Shown one piece after another: positions 46,648 through 55,880 of a stretch of 64,000 nucleotides of DNA. Below the pieces are notes generated by a model. The model worked only from the letters and a program-made list of their open reading frames with translations. It searched no databases and had not been told where the DNA came from. The DNA comes from Harmonia axyridis (taxonomy: Eukaryota > Arthropoda > Insecta > Coleoptera > Coccinellidae). The DNA is taken from contig NC_059501.1 in assembly GCF_914767665.1 (NCBI RefSeq), positions 6,202,501 through 6,266,500 of the forward strand, given 5' to 3'. Position numbers and translations under genes: made by a program. Every line of letters begins with the position of its first letter. Position 1 is the stretch's first letter.

Positions 46648-47054
46648 GTCCTAATGGCTGTCCGAGGCGACGGGGAAGACAGACGTACACCAGATTCCAA
46701 ACCTTGGAGTTGGAAAAAGAGTTTCACTTCAACCATTATCTTACGAGAAGAAGAAGAATCGAGATCGCGCACGCTCTGTGTCTTACAGAGCGACAGATAA
46801 AGATCTGGTTTCAAAACAGGAGGATGAAGCTGAAGAAGGAGTTGAGGGCAGTGAAGGAGATAAACGAACAAGCTAGAAGGGAGCGCGAAGAGCAAGAAAG
46901 ACACAAACAACAACAGCAGGAGAAACAGCAACAAAAAATTGAGTCACAGAATCATTCGTCCCTTCATCAACACCACCACGATCCAATGAAGATCGGCATG
47001 GAAAAATCCGGGGGTTCTGATCTACTGAAAGCTGTGTCTAAAGTACCGTCGTAA
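46648..47054 (+). CDS. abd-A: abdominal-A Hox protein, last exon (homeodomain and C-terminus)
   Basis: Terminal exon of the Hox transcription factor that specifies abdominal segment identity; the protein acts in the nucleus with Exd/Hth cofactors. A pyrimidine tract and AG at 46646-46647 mark the splice acceptor, so the exon starts GT-CCT-AAT in phase 1, as expected for the junction before PNGCPRRRG. It encodes about 135 residues to TAA at 47052-47054. The homeodomain occupies 46665-46844 and begins RRRGRQTYTRF. It has FHFNHYL, helix 3 KIWFQNRRMKLKKE with Asn51, and no gap. After it come KELRAVKEINEQARREREEQ (UbdA-type), a Gln-rich stretch, a His-rich stretch (HQHHHD) and the end DLLKAVSKVPS, which resembles abd-A of other insects. 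Ubx is excluded by its different homeodomain (RYQTLE, FHTNHYL, RIEMAH) and alanine-rich tail. Any reading upstream of 46648 is intron. The first exon with the YPWM hexapeptide was not found in the window. Confidence 0.95.
46665..46844 (+). other. abd-A: homeobox (60-codon Antennapedia-class homeodomain)
   Basis: The translated segment has the three-helix homeodomain with invariant W48, F49, N51 and R53 in WFQNRR and Q50 typical of Antp-class recognition. Diagnostic abd-A positions are F in YTRFQ and H in FHFNHYL, with MKLKKEL at the end. There are no stops or frameshifts, so the exon appears functional. Confidence 0.95.
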
Positions 47055-47633
47055 AAAATTTGCACCAGTGATGGTTGAGTGACTGGGAACACTCTGTGTA
47101 AAACGAGCGTTGTGTATAAAAAACGTGAAACGTGAGATTTGACGTTATTTTACTTGTTTTTTATAGCTTCGTTATTTATATTTTCTGTTTAGTTTTGTAC
47201 ATATTACTAAGATGTAGCGTGTTCATGTTTATAGTTCTATGTTGTTCAGATTGATATGGATTTATTTTCGATTGTCGATATCAACGACCAGTTGTAATTT
47301 GGTTGTGTTATTGCGTTATCGTTGTTGTGATTTAGAATTTTTGTTTTAAGTTTTATCTGTTCGATACAGCGAAGTTGCTTGACGTACTGGAAAATTCTCA
47401 TATCGTTCTTAAGTTTGTGGTGTTTTGTTAGTATAGTTGAATGGTTTTATGTTCGTCCATTTGTTTCTATTAGCGATCTTGTTGACTTTTTTTTTTTAAT
47501 TGATTTAGTTACGAAAACTGTGCCAATTTTTTGGAGAACATTTAATTATTTCAGCAGTTTTGTGAGGTTGGTAACGACCTCTGATTTGATTTGAAACAAA
47601 AATCGGCCGAGTATTGTTACTCTTAGTACTCTT

Positions 47634-47641
47634 ATACGTAA
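47634..47641 (+). promoter_or_regulatory. miR-iab-8-5p 8-mer seed match
   Basis: ATACGTAA is the exact complement of nucleotides 1-8 of insect miR-iab-8-5p (UUACGUAU). That microRNA is made from the bithorax complex and is known in Drosophila to repress abd-A and Ubx. It lies 580 nt after the stop codon. Confidence 0.65.
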
Positions 47642-47946
47642 TTGGTGTCAGGGTAGAAAATCTTCAGATACATTTTATCGAAAAAGTCTATACTACTTGT
47701 AAATGTGAAACTAAAAATTTAGCCGATAATTTTTTAAACGCCTCTGCTAAACAACTAATATCTCGAACACCCAAATATCACTATTCTCCCTATTTTAGTT
47801 TTTGGGCACTCGATTTATTCAAACTTAGGCAATGCCGTTTGCAGAAATCTTGTCGTCCCCCCGTATAATTTTCTACAGTTTATTGATGTCTTATATAGAT
47901 ATCGAATAATCCAAGTGACAATGAGAAACAAGTTGAACAAAAATAC

Positions 47947-47954
47947 ATACGTAA
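47947..47954 (+). promoter_or_regulatory. miR-iab-8-5p 8-mer seed match
   Basis: This is a second perfect ATACGTAA octamer, in the context ACATACGTAAAATT. Confidence 0.65.
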
Positions 47955-48045
47955 AATTGTACAATACCTACAAAAAAATTGTAAATCTATCAGATCGATA
48001 CTTTCTGCTGCAGGAATAATCTTTCGACTTTGTAAAAATGAACGA

Positions 48046-48053
48046 GTATACGT
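48046..48053 (+). promoter_or_regulatory. miR-iab-4-5p 8-mer seed match
   Basis: GTATACGT is the exact complement of nucleotides 1-8 of miR-iab-4-5p (ACGUAUAC), the antisense partner of miR-iab-8. It lies 92 nt beyond the second iab-8 octamer. Confidence 0.65.
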
Positions 48054-48184
48054 GATTTTTGTTAATACGTTTCCCTTAAAGGATTCCAGAGAAATTTGTA
48101 TCGATTATAATAAATGTTGTTCACTCAAAATTATGAAATAGAGGAAAAGGCAAAGCTGAAGAAAAAATTGAACAAGTGTCCAGA

Positions 48185-48191
48185 ATACGTA
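48185..48191 (+). promoter_or_regulatory. miR-iab-8-5p 7-mer seed match
   Basis: ATACGTA pairs with nucleotides 2-8 of miR-iab-8-5p. A weaker 6-mer, ATACGT, is at 48065-48070. It falls after the proximal AATAAA (48109), so only the long UTR isoform would carry it. Confidence 0.5.
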
Positions 48192-49510
48192 TTAAATGTT
48201 CCAGAAACCTCTATTTCTTATTGAAAGGATAAAAGTGTACAAAGAAATTGTATATATTCTAGTTTAGGGCCATTGTAAACTTATATATTACTGATTCTCC
48301 CATATATTCGTGCAAAAAGAACTGATTTACGCTTTTTCAAGCTTCATAGAAGGAAAGTAGATCGAAAAAAGGATTTGTAGTACAAGTTTATATAATGGGA
48401 CTTGCCACATTAGCGATATTATCACCTAATTTTTCTTTAGTCATTGTTCAATGAATCTAAAATGCCTGTACAGTCTGTGTGTGAGTGATTCTGTTAAACA
48501 TGTGATTTTATCAGTATGCAGTTCTGTGAAATCACAAGGAGTTGGTAGTTTTTTCTAGAATAATTCATTTGTTCGAAATCAATTTAAAAGTCGAGATCAA
48601 AAACAATTGTAAATATTGATAAATTGACAGCTCTCTAACCTGTGATAGATATTTAAAATATCTTTATGGATAACCTTTGAACAGGTCAAACATATAAATC
48701 GTAAAAATTGTGTGTTATTGTATAGGAAACATCACTCACATTGATTGAAGTATCGCGTTGTTTGTTATGTTTATGAAATTCTTGTTAATTATTTCTATTA
48801 TCGCTGGAGATTTTTTTATTTTATCCGTCTGTGGACAAGTTAAATTTCGTGCAATATTTGTTGTTGTATTTCCGTTGGTTTTTCGAGGCCATAGTGCAAT
48901 CACATCGTATACCAATTCATACAAAAAAATTGGAATCGATACAGAGCCCAAGCTTGGTACAATTCTCTTCCCGTATTATTTCAATCAATGTGATGTTAAA
49001 TGTGAAAATTGTAGTGGATTTTTCCTTATATTGTTTCTATATCTTTTCATGTCTTTCATTCATTTTGTTTTTTTCTGTTGAATTTGAGATTTTTATAGAG
49101 GAAATTCGTTTTCTTCGAAATTTGCGCGCTGAAGTAACTCTGATTAGAATTAAATTTGGGTTGAGATAGGAAAAAATTTGGTCTTTTAATAGAGGGCATA
49201 TCATTTGAAGAAAGTTGTAGTTTGTGTTTTCCAGAACGTGTTGTATGAATGTATTCACAGCTTTATTTGAGGATAAAACGAAGGAAATTGTTAATTCATA
49301 AATATAATGTTTAGTATTTAAGTGTATATGTAGATAGTCCTGTAACTTTATTAAAACTCTCGATACCGAATTATTGAGTGTATTTTTCGATCCGTAAGCA
49401 TTGACTAACTGTTTCGGAGTAAAATAATGCTACCTTAGCTTTGATGCCATTTTTCTTGTAATAACCGGATGTGTAACCTTAATTATGTAATGTACAGATT
49501 GTCTGAACTG

Positions 49511-49516
49511 AATAAA
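49511..49516 (+). terminator. candidate distal poly(A) signal of abd-A
   Basis: Canonical AATAAA with T-rich sequence starting about 30 nt downstream. Beyond it, transposon relics resume from about 49.86 kb. A proximal alternative AATAAA is at 48109-48114, followed by TGTTGTTC. Confidence 0.45.
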
Positions 49517-50339
49517 TATTCCTTTCAAAATTATTAATTTTTTTATGTTTATCGAGAACCCATCTCTACTTTACAATACTGATTATAATCGAAACGAATG
49601 TTTCAGGTTGTTCCATTTTTTTGTACTCCAACGATATAAATCTTTGTGTTGTTTCATGATAACTGAATTAATTTCCTAGAGATAAGTATTTCAGCACAGC
49701 ATACCTTCAAAGCAATTACTATTTCTTCGTGTAATATGCACGAAAGTCAAAAAAAATATGATGTGTGATGTAAATATAACAGATTTTCCAATAGGAATGA
49801 CGCTGTTTATGATTTCTTGACATATCTTATGTCATTCGTGTTCATCAGGCTATGCCATTCCATGATGGAAAGATACACACTTCAAGAGCGTTTATAAATT
49901 GTTAGATTATTTTATCAAAATCAGTGCTCATCTGTAAATACTGAGAGAAATTAAGAAGTACATTTTCTTTATACTATACGACATAGAAAATAAGCACACA
50001 AGAGAATATTGATTCGATAGCAGCAAGTAGAAGGCGAAATATACGTTGGTTTCAGTTTTCAAATCTTTAAATTAAATCTTTTGAATTAACAGTCAATGGT
50101 AAACAATACAGAATAATGTGAAATAATTTTTTTCCTGCAGTTGTTGAGAATAATCGAACGGATAATATATGGTATCGACAAGAGAGTACCAGCTGCCACA
50201 CAGTCACCTAACAATCGATTTATTGAAAATAAAATTTGCTCAAAAAATGATCCAGTAAAGTTATGGTCCAGTTAAGTATCCTCCTGGGTCGCATGGTTTA
50301 ACCCCTTGTGATTTATATCTTTGAGGATATGTTTGGGTC

Positions 50340-51784
50340 CAGTGACGGCTCGTCAGGGTCGGCAGGGTCGGCCGGGCCGACCCAAAAATTATCGGGAAAT
50401 AGAAAATAATTCTAGATATTCAATTCATTCAAACTCAATCGGGGTTATCGATTTCGATATCCAAATTCCCTCGGTAATGAATATTTCCACTCAGAACAGG
50501 AAAATATAACTTATACCGGCCAATATTTTCTTTCGGACCCACCTAATATTCGATTTCCAAAGCATCCAGCGTTGTTATTTCCTTTCATAAATTGTAACAA
50601 ACCACAATCGTAAATGGTTACTTTTCGTAACATCACCCCAAACAAGTTATTCCAGAATTGTACGTAACACCGTAACATTAGGTCTGAAATGTAACACAAA
50701 TGTTACAATTATACAATTGCAACTCCTGGAATGTCACTGAAAGCATCTCATCACGTTAGGTCGGCCAAGAGCCGATGGCGGAACCAGCGCTACCGAGAGC
50801 GCTACGTAAAGGAAAAGATACTACGACATACGCCCAGAATACGACCACTCAGTAGAACGGCACAACAACTCGATGTTAGGTCGCTTCCCAATACACAGGG
50901 TCGGCTGGCCGGTTATCCTATTGCAGAGCGTCAAGCAGCAACGTTTTTCACTAAATCAAGTAAACGCACTAATATTCTAGACGAAATTTGCAAAAAAAGA
51001 TTACCCTCTAGCTCGGAAACTTGTTGGAATTTCAAATCTCGCGCTGTAAAAACAATATTCGATAAGAGAGAAGAATTAATTGAAGTATTTGATCATATCA
51101 ACGACAATTTAGATGAATGGGATGATATTACAATACGTGAAGCTACCGGTCTGAAGAAAATGTTGAATGATTTCGAATTTTTGTTCATTCTCCACTCTTT
51201 TAATTTGATTTTTACATACACAGATCCCGTTTTTTCTATAATCCAGCATAAGTTATCAGATATAACTTATTGCAACGCCAGAATCACTTCTTTATTATCG
51301 ACTCTGAAAAAATTTCGCACAGAAGATGAGTATTTCATTCGCTTATATTCAGAAGTAGAAAAACTCCCAGAAGTAATGCCACCGAGTGCTAGACGTCGAA
51401 AACGTAAAATAGATTCCGAAATTCAGCTCACGGATAATTCCTCAATGAAACGGCTTTTTTGTGAAATTCTGGATTTAATTATAACTCAAATTGAAATAAG
51501 GTTTAAAGACATTTCATCACTTCATTTTTTGGAACTAATGAATTTTAATAAATTTGATATATACGTTCGTAATTTTCCGGAAATACCTTTCAAATCTTTG
51601 ATCGATAATTACAGAAACTTTTTCGATAAGGATAAACTCAAACGTGAATTACAAATTTTGTACTCGGACAATGCTATCTTCGGCAATTCAAATACGCTGA
51701 ATGGTATTACGGAATTCATTTTCTCAAATATATTTGTTTCCGATGTGTGGCCGACCCACATCTCGAGGGCACGAGCCGTCACTG
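50340..51784 (+). mobile_element. hAT element (ZMYM1-like transposase) with perfect ends and target duplication
   Basis: 1445 bp bounded by 14-bp inverted repeats CAGTGACGGCTCGT and exactly flanked by the 8-bp target duplication TTTGGGTC (50332-50339 and 51785-51792). The left end also carries short GGTCGGC repeats (50356-50380) that return near the right end as GGCCGACCC. It carries one long frame (50731-51804) whose middle matches the catalytic region of hAT transposases fused to TTF/ZMYM1-type proteins. It is a young insertion by its intact termini. Confidence 0.92.
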
Positions 51785-51804
51785 TTTGGGTCAAAAGTTT
51801 ATGA
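50731..51804 (+). CDS. hAT transposase remnant, 357 codons, N- and C-terminal parts missing
   Basis: The recognisable part starts near TNILDEICKKRLPSSSETCW at residue 90. It runs through NFKSRAVKTIFDKREELIEVFDHI, ATGLKKMLNDFEFLFILHSFNLIF, DPVFSIIQHKLSDITYCNARI and a C-terminal region, as in ZMYM1-like hAT transposases. The first 70 or so codons are basic and unlike the family's TTF zinc finger. The dimerisation domain is absent, and the frame runs out through the inverted repeat into the flanking mariner (ending VWVKSL). Hence it is either an internally deleted derivative or a domesticated-looking frame; the former is more likely. The long frame without stops is notable. Confidence 0.65.
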   Translation: MSLKASHHVRSAKSRWRNQRYRERYVKEKILRHTPRIRPLSRTAQQLDVRSLPNTQGRLAGYPIAERQAATFFTKSSKRTNILDEICKKRLPSSSETCWNFKSRAVKTIFDKREELIEVFDHINDNLDEWDDITIREATGLKKMLNDFEFLFILHSFNLIFTYTDPVFSIIQHKLSDITYCNARITSLLSTLKKFRTEDEYFIRLYSEVEKLPEVMPPSARRRKRKIDSEIQLTDNSSMKRLFCEILDLIITQIEIRFKDISSLHFLELMNFNKFDIYVRNFPEIPFKSLIDNYRNFFDKDKLKRELQILYSDNAIFGNSNTLNGITEFIFSNIFVSDVWPTHISRARAVTVWVKSL

Positions 51805-52026
51805 TGATAATCAAACATCCACTGGACATTCAAAAATCAACATTGAAATGATTAAATACAGCTAAATTCATGAGAAAAAGAGATGAAAAATTGCAGATTG
51901 CGTACGGAGAAATCGTGGACCGTGCTGGTCATTCAAATGTTATTTTCCATACAATATGGTGTCCTATAATCTTCAATAAAAAATGAACTTTTTCATTCAA
52001 TTCATATACACTTTTGGTTCAGTATT

Positions 52027-52835
52027 CAGGGATTCAAGGCTTGGCTTGAGTAGTAGTTTTTCAAATCGAGTATTAATTTATCAAATACTTGAATCATATC
52101 AAGCTTGATTTTTAGCAGTTTTATTGTGTAGTGACTCATCAATGGAAAAATTATGAAGTGAGAAGGAACCTTGCAAAAAAACTTTTATTGTTTTAACTTA
52201 TTGCATAAAAGAACCGATAATATCAACTTTTTCGAAATAGAAACATAAATTAAATCACTATAAATCATAACAAAATAAAAAATTAAGAGTAAAATAAGGT
52301 TCTTAATATTGAGAAACGTCCAGGCTTTGTTTGATTTCATAATTTTCCATCCAGGATCTAAGACACATAAGGCATCCTATAGATTTGTCGCCTAACCTAT
52401 TGCGGGTTTTTGTAACTGTAAGAGCAGCTTCGGAAAATTGTCTAACAACAGGAGCTGCAGTTGCTGGCGTTTATAAAAAATCCTTGGCCATGTTTGGAAA
52501 GATTTTTCTGAAACTACCGAAATCCTCCAATAGATTTCATAGAAATGTGAGAAAACTTCTAATAAAGTCACACTGGCGATTGACGAATGCTTCAGTCTCT
52601 CGGCGCTCGAGGAATACCCTTATTTAGTCTAAGCGCGCACGAAATTGTAGAAATATATGCCGTGCGAGGCTCAAGTAATACCAAGTAGCTTGATATCAAG
52701 TCAAGCAAAAAATGTCTAAAATTAAGTCAAGTCAAGCTGAAGTATGTAATTTTTCATGAGCTTGATTTTCAAGTCAAGTTGGTTAAAAAAAAAAACTAAA
52801 CTAAAACTAAAGCTACTTGGCTTGATGAATCCCTA
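52027..52835 (-). mobile_element. hAT relic 3
   Basis: Ends CAGGGATTCAAGGCTTGG and, on the complement, TAGGGATTCATCAAGCC. The minus strand carries the hAT dimerisation domain at 52320-52460 (PVVRQFSEAALTVTKTR, RLGDKSIGCLMCLRSWMENYEIKQSLDV). Subterminal CTTGACTTGA motifs flank both sides. No 8-bp duplication is visible. Confidence 0.82.
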
Positions 52836-53529
52836 TGTCTACGCGCGGACCGATCTGAATGTCACCACGAAAACGACATCACTGAGTCGAACCTTATCGT
52901 TTCAGACCATTCTCGGCGTTCATTCAAAAATTAAGGTCCCCATACCGTTTTTCAAAAATCACCCATAGTTTCCCAACGCCTACCTCGTTACGTATCGACG
53001 ATTTACAACGACTCTAATGCCTTGTTCACAGCCTAAAACTGCGTGTTCTTCGTGCTCTCCAACTAACCATTACATGACAGTGGACGATAAATCAAAGAGC
53101 CAATTAATTAGCTGAGTTAAGTAGCCGTGTTTCTCAGAAAGCAGAATAAGCGGAAAATTTACGGTCGACTCCGTCCAATATCCGAAATGGCCTTCGAGGA
53201 AGGGCGCCATTGTTACGTGAAATTAAATTGTATAGTCGCTTATTTGAGTGTATAGGCAGAGAGCATCAGCTTCCTAATTGCGATTGGTTGTGCTTGAGGA
53301 TGTTTTCTAGGTCGTTCGATGTGTGTGCTGGACGATGTGTATAGAGGGTGCCTCACTGATATCGATTTATTCGTATAATTAATTAATTAATGTTAGGAAT
53401 CGTTAAAAAAAATCGTTCATCCACCGGCCAAAGCTTTTATCGGGAACTTTATATTTCATTTCTCTAATTATTTGGAAAATTCGTTCATTCTGCCATAGCT
53501 TGTAAATAGAACCAAATCGGGGGAATATC
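52836..53529. other. unique non-coding
   Basis: Balanced composition at 52840-53200, no motif recognised. Lies 3' of abd-A. Confidence 0.35.
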
Positions 53530-53710
53530 TCAGTTTCACACATGTTTCATGGTTAATATCATCATAATGTTGGTGCTCGGAACTCTCCCGTCACGGATTT
53601 ATCTACTATCTATCAAATTTTTGATAAAAAAAAACCGCCAACCAATATTTGGTATTTTTTATATATTTGGCAAAAATCACTGTATTTATGGAAATATTCC
53701 ATTAATTTCA
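53530..53710 (+). mobile_element. half copy of the foldback element at 29.7 kb
   Basis: GTTTCATGGTTA, TGTTGGTGCTCGGAACTC, GGATTTATCTACTATCTATC, AAACCGCC, TTTATGGAAATATTCCATTAA follow in the same order as in the left arm of 29734-30141. The right arm is absent. Confidence 0.65.
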
Positions 53711-53842
53711 ATTGAAATTCATTGAATCAGAGGACATATTGTATAATACTAGTACAGAAGGATCATTCAAACACTCATTCATTCAAAAACTAGTCATTTC
53801 GATACTGGTTTTTGAATTTTGAACTTGTGAAAGGATAACAAT

Positions 53843-54594
53843 TAGGGATTCATCAAGCCAAGTACCTTGATATTTTAACCAACTACTTGACTTGAAATCA
53901 AGCTCGTGAAAAATTACATACTTGAGCTTGACTTGACTTAAGATATTTATTACTGGACTTGATATTACTTGAACTTGATATGCATGCGTCGCAAGGTATA
54001 TATTCTGCAATCTCATGCGCGCATAGACTGATTCCTAGAGCGCCGAGAGACTGAAGAATTCGCCAGTGTGACTTCATTAGTATTTTTCTCACATTTCTAT
54101 AAAATCTAATGGTAGATTTTGGTAGTTTCAGAAATATCTTTTCAAGTTTGGCCAGAATGGCCAAGGATTTTTTTATCAACGCCAGCATCTACAGCTCCTG
54201 TTGAAAGACAATTTTCCAGATCTGCTCTTACAGTTACAAAAATCCGCAAAAGGTTAGGCGACAAATCTATAAGATGCCTCATGTATCTTAGATCCTGGAT
54301 GGAAAAGAATGAAATCAAACAAAGCCTGGAGGTTTATTAATATTAAGAAACTTCATTTTTTTATTACTTTGTTTTGATTTATAATGATTTAATTTATGTT
54401 TCTATTCCGAAAAATTTGATATTTTCGGTTCTAACCTCGCTAAAAATAAAGTAGCTCGACATGTTTCAAGTACTTTTTAAATATAAATAAATACTTGACT
54501 TTATTTGATATTGAAAAACTACTATTTGACTTGAGCTCAACTTGAAATCAAGTCAAGCTCAAGCCAAGTAGCTTGAAAATCAAGCCAAGCCTAA
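53843..54594 (+). mobile_element. hAT relic 4
   Basis: Starts TAGGGATTCATCAAGCCAAG and ends in a complement of TAGGCTTGGCTTG. The plus frame 54119-54340 encodes SEISFQVWPEWPRIF, APVERQFSRSALTVTKIR, RLGDKSIRCLMYLRSWMEKNEIKQSLEV. It is the same family as relics 1-3; the transposase body is deleted. Confidence 0.82.
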
Positions 54595-54597
54595 TAG

Positions 54598-54712
54598 TGA
54601 AAGTATTGAAAAAATTTGAGAGATTGGGACAAGATAGCGATGTGAAGAATCGAAACTTTGTGCGTCGTTCAAGAAGAACAGAGCAGTTGACGGAAGTTAC
54701 AGAAATCATGTG
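54598..54712 (+). pseudogene. short DD41D transposase N-terminal fragment
   Basis: Encodes LKKFERLGQDSDVKN, FVRRSRRTEQLTEVTEIM, aligning with VEKFGLFGQLSDVRNQSRVRR and RTTGNIAAV of the relic at 57.9 kb. It abuts hAT relic 4. Confidence 0.6.
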
Positions 54713-55511
54713 AGTCAAACTTTTTTACATAAAAAGTTTCTTAGACTCTTATCGAAAAACCCTTTACGATGCAGATCGTTCCCAAAAACGATATCCAAAT
54801 TAGCCCCCCATTCTCCCCCTACAGCCCCACGCGGCGCCGATCAATTTTACGGCCGTGTCAAAACCGCCCGTCTCAGCATCAGCAAAACGCGTCTGAATAT
54901 CTGAATGCGCGATGAGGCATAACAATATGTCGGTCGGCGTATAATACACATTCGGGCGCTTTTCTTTCGCCGTTTACTACATAATAAGGGCCCCCTTTAC
55001 CGCGCCGCCCCACGGCTCGTACAGAGATCGTGTCTGGCGCGGCGGGCGGCCGTGGAGGAACGGACCGAATTGATCAATTCAATAACCGCAATGTGGCGGT
55101 AAAGTTGCGCCTTATACGCCCGGGCCCGTATTACGTTTATATAGAGGTGAGGCGAAGTCCGTATATTGCATATATACGGTAATGCGGAAGATATTGCACG
55201 TGATATATAAGTATATAGGCTGTTTTTTCGCGCCGCGCGTGGGGGGTCGGCGTAAATTGAGTTGTGTTTTTATTTCTGGAGGTGGGGTAGGGGGTTAGTT
55301 TAGGGTGGAGTTGGATGGCAGGGATGATTGAAGTTTATACACTGAACCAAAAGTTCGAAAAAATTCACATAAAATGTTCATTGTATTAATGAATTCAGTT
55401 ATCATTTATAGAAATATCAATAAAATGAAAAGTTCATCCGTTCCCCCCCAAAAAGACCAGCTCCCTTCCTAAAATTTTGTTGGCCCCCATAGATTTTGAC
55501 ATAATGAGGCT
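54713..55511. promoter_or_regulatory. GC-rich unique island 3' of abd-A
   Basis: 54790-55250 is GC-rich with TTTACGGC (54846-54853), GGCGGTAAAG, TTTACCGCG and CGTATTACG cores and no transposon match. Candidate enhancer or boundary element between abd-A and Ubx, by location only. Confidence 0.35.
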
Positions 55512-55880
55512 ATTTTCTATTTCAGTATCGTAATGATTTCATGACAGTACTAAAAACAATGCTTTAATGAGTTCATTATTTTATTGTTTCAGTTATATTT
55601 TCCCTTTTGCGGTTGTCTACACTGACTTCCGTCAGACAGAATTCACGAATTTAATGCGTAATTATAATTATTTCAAAATTCGAAACGTACGATTCAAATT
55701 CCTTTATCTGTCAATTTTCGTAACAGTCAAACCAACTGCCAAGATAAAATACAAAGGTCACTATGATGTATAATCTGAAAATTGCATTGAATTTGGACAA
55801 TATTTCACAAAACTTGACCGAAATAGCGAAAATTTCGTCGTGTTGGGATAGGAGCCCTTTCTGCCACTTGTTTTAGAATA
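55512..55880 (+). repeat. dispersed repeat family D, copy 3
   Basis: Starts TTTCAGTATCGTAATGA and ends in TTCTGCCACTTGTTTTAGAATA, shorter than copies 1 and 2 by internal deletions. Confidence 0.82.

Larger units (their letters stand above)
47055..49530 (+). other. abd-A: probable abd-A 3' untranslated region
   Basis: About 2.45 kb of AT-rich DNA follows the stop codon and contains no recognisable transposon, in contrast with the rest of the window. It holds microRNA seed matches (47634-47641, 47947-47954, 48046-48053, 48185-48191) and Pumilio-type TGTANATA sites at 48249-48256 and 48608-48615. Possible poly(A) signals AATAAA lie at 48109-48114 and 49511-49516. The later one is followed by a T-rich stretch, suggesting a long UTR, and the earlier one would give a short isoform that still keeps the first three microRNA sites. 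The UTR end is inferred, not seen; transcript data would fix it. Confidence 0.6.
49865..51870 (+). mobile_element. old DD41D-type mariner relic interrupted by a hAT element
   Basis: From ATG 49865 the frame reads MERYTLQERL, stop, IVRLFYQNQCSSVNTERN, matching the N-terminus of rosa-like transposases. At 50095-50200 follow VNGKQYRIM, WYRQES and CHTVT, and at 50285-50330 the remains of PPGSCGLTPCDLYLWGYV. The relic continues after the hAT insertion at 51793 (VKSL then degraded DNPxTLDxLKxNIE-like text). The central part is deleted and stops are frequent. Confidence 0.7.

Noticed and set aside
46665..46844. Assignment of the homeobox to Ultrabithorax or Antennapedia
   Set aside because: The sequence has the abd-A-specific TRFQTLE and FHFNHYL, and the DLLKAVSKV tail. 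Ubx has RYQTLE and FHTNHYL, Antp has FHFNRYL and MKWKKE.
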